From Streptomyces humicola (lineage in GTDB: Bacteria; Actinomycetota; Actinomycetes; Streptomycetales; Streptomycetaceae): a stretch of 64,000 nucleotides of DNA. The notes under the pieces were generated by a model. That model was not told where the DNA came from. It worked only from the letters and a program-made list of their open reading frames with translations, and ran no database searches. Both the position numbers and the translations under genes were made by a program. The stretch is from NCBI RefSeq assembly GCF_024436035.1, contig NZ_JANFNG010000015.1, positions 1 to 64,000 on the forward strand. The letters run 5' to 3'. Positions 63,880 through 64,000 of this stretch are shown piece by piece. Within the stretch, counting starts at the first letter, position 1. Every line of letters starts with the position of its first letter.

Positions 63880-64000
63880 ATGACCGAGGCGCACCCAGGC
63901 GGCGGCCAGGCCGTACCGCAGACCCGCACCGCGCGACACCGCCGGATCGTGGACATCCTCAACCGGGAGCCGGTGCGGTCGCAGAGCCAGCTCGCCAAGA
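63880..64000 (+). CDS. argR: Arginine repressor ArgR, N-terminal part (cut by window edge)
   Basis: The first 40 residues are visible: a Gly/Gln-rich start and then [24 protein letters not shown], the beginning of the ArgR winged helix-turn-helix. ArgR binds ARG boxes as an arginine-responsive hexamer and should control the promoter upstream of argC. ATG 63880 follows CCGGAGA. The gene continues past the right edge. Confidence 0.92.
   Translation, partial: MTEAHPGGGQAVPQTRTARHRRIVDILNREPVRSQSQLAK

Overview
This 64 kb window comes from a high-GC, filamentous-type actinobacterium. The GC bias, the GTG and TTG starts, the complete pupylation and proteasome locus, and a gene order that I recall as close to Streptomyces coelicolor SCO1657 down to SCO1576 all point to Streptomyces or a close relative such as Kitasatospora or Streptacidiphilus. 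Most of it is conserved chromosomal core. The clear accessory piece is one IS110-family insertion sequence (about 52.4-54.0 kb).

Layout. 0-4.7 kb: the end of a gene that is probably metH, a HAD hydrolase, an orphan peptide-binding lipoprotein, an orphan NarL-type response regulator and a RecB-family Fe-S nuclease. 4.7-25.7 kb: the proteasome neighbourhood. It holds a site-2 protease, trmI, a ferredoxin, the ring ATPase ARC/Mpa, Dop, Pup, PrcB, PrcA, an MFS transporter, PafA, two FKBPs, PafB, PafC, TatC, the Ski2-like helicase HelY and a 5'-3' exonuclease. 25.7-32.5 kb: an XRE-cupin regulator divergent from an arylsulfotransferase-like/NCS2 permease/exonuclease operon, then a metal-receptor-like protein, a TDT transporter with a divergent LysR regulator, and a class I glutamine amidotransferase. 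31.8-37.1 kb: a gamma-glutamylated amine pathway (amidohydrolase, FadR-type regulator, GlnA4-like ligase, aldehyde dehydrogenase, SDR). 37.1-42.9 kb: a type III PLP enzyme, a membrane protein with a mycosin-like protease, a beta-lactamase-fold protein, an SseB protein and a DUF1844 protein. 43-51 kb: infC-rpmI-rplT, an rRNA methyltransferase, a PAS histidine kinase and pheST. 51-59 kb: secreted proteins, a GNAT, the IS110 element, a lipoprotein, 3-hydroxyacyl-CoA dehydrogenase, a Tat-exported GHL10 protein, a DUF1918 protein and an FAD dehydrogenase. 59.5-64 kb: the translationally coupled arginine operon argCJBD plus the start of argR.

How the parts connect. Pup is encoded already ending in Glu. 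PafA ligates it to targets, Dop removes it, and ARC feeds targets to PrcBA. PafB and PafC are WYL-domain proteins which in mycobacteria activate DNA-damage promoters of the form TTGTCRGTG-N8-TANNNT. Close matches to that element, with exact spacing, lie in front of the RecB-family nuclease and the helicase gene, and a weaker one lies in front of pup. This suggests a local, LexA-independent damage regulon built around the pafBC locus. Other notable points: tatA is absent from its usual place before tatC; a 53-bp tandem duplication separates two formerly overlapping genes; members of one palindromic repeat family are embedded in the coding sequences of pheT and argB; infC starts at an AUC codon behind an attenuator-like hairpin; and the IS110 element has a candidate bridge-RNA region.
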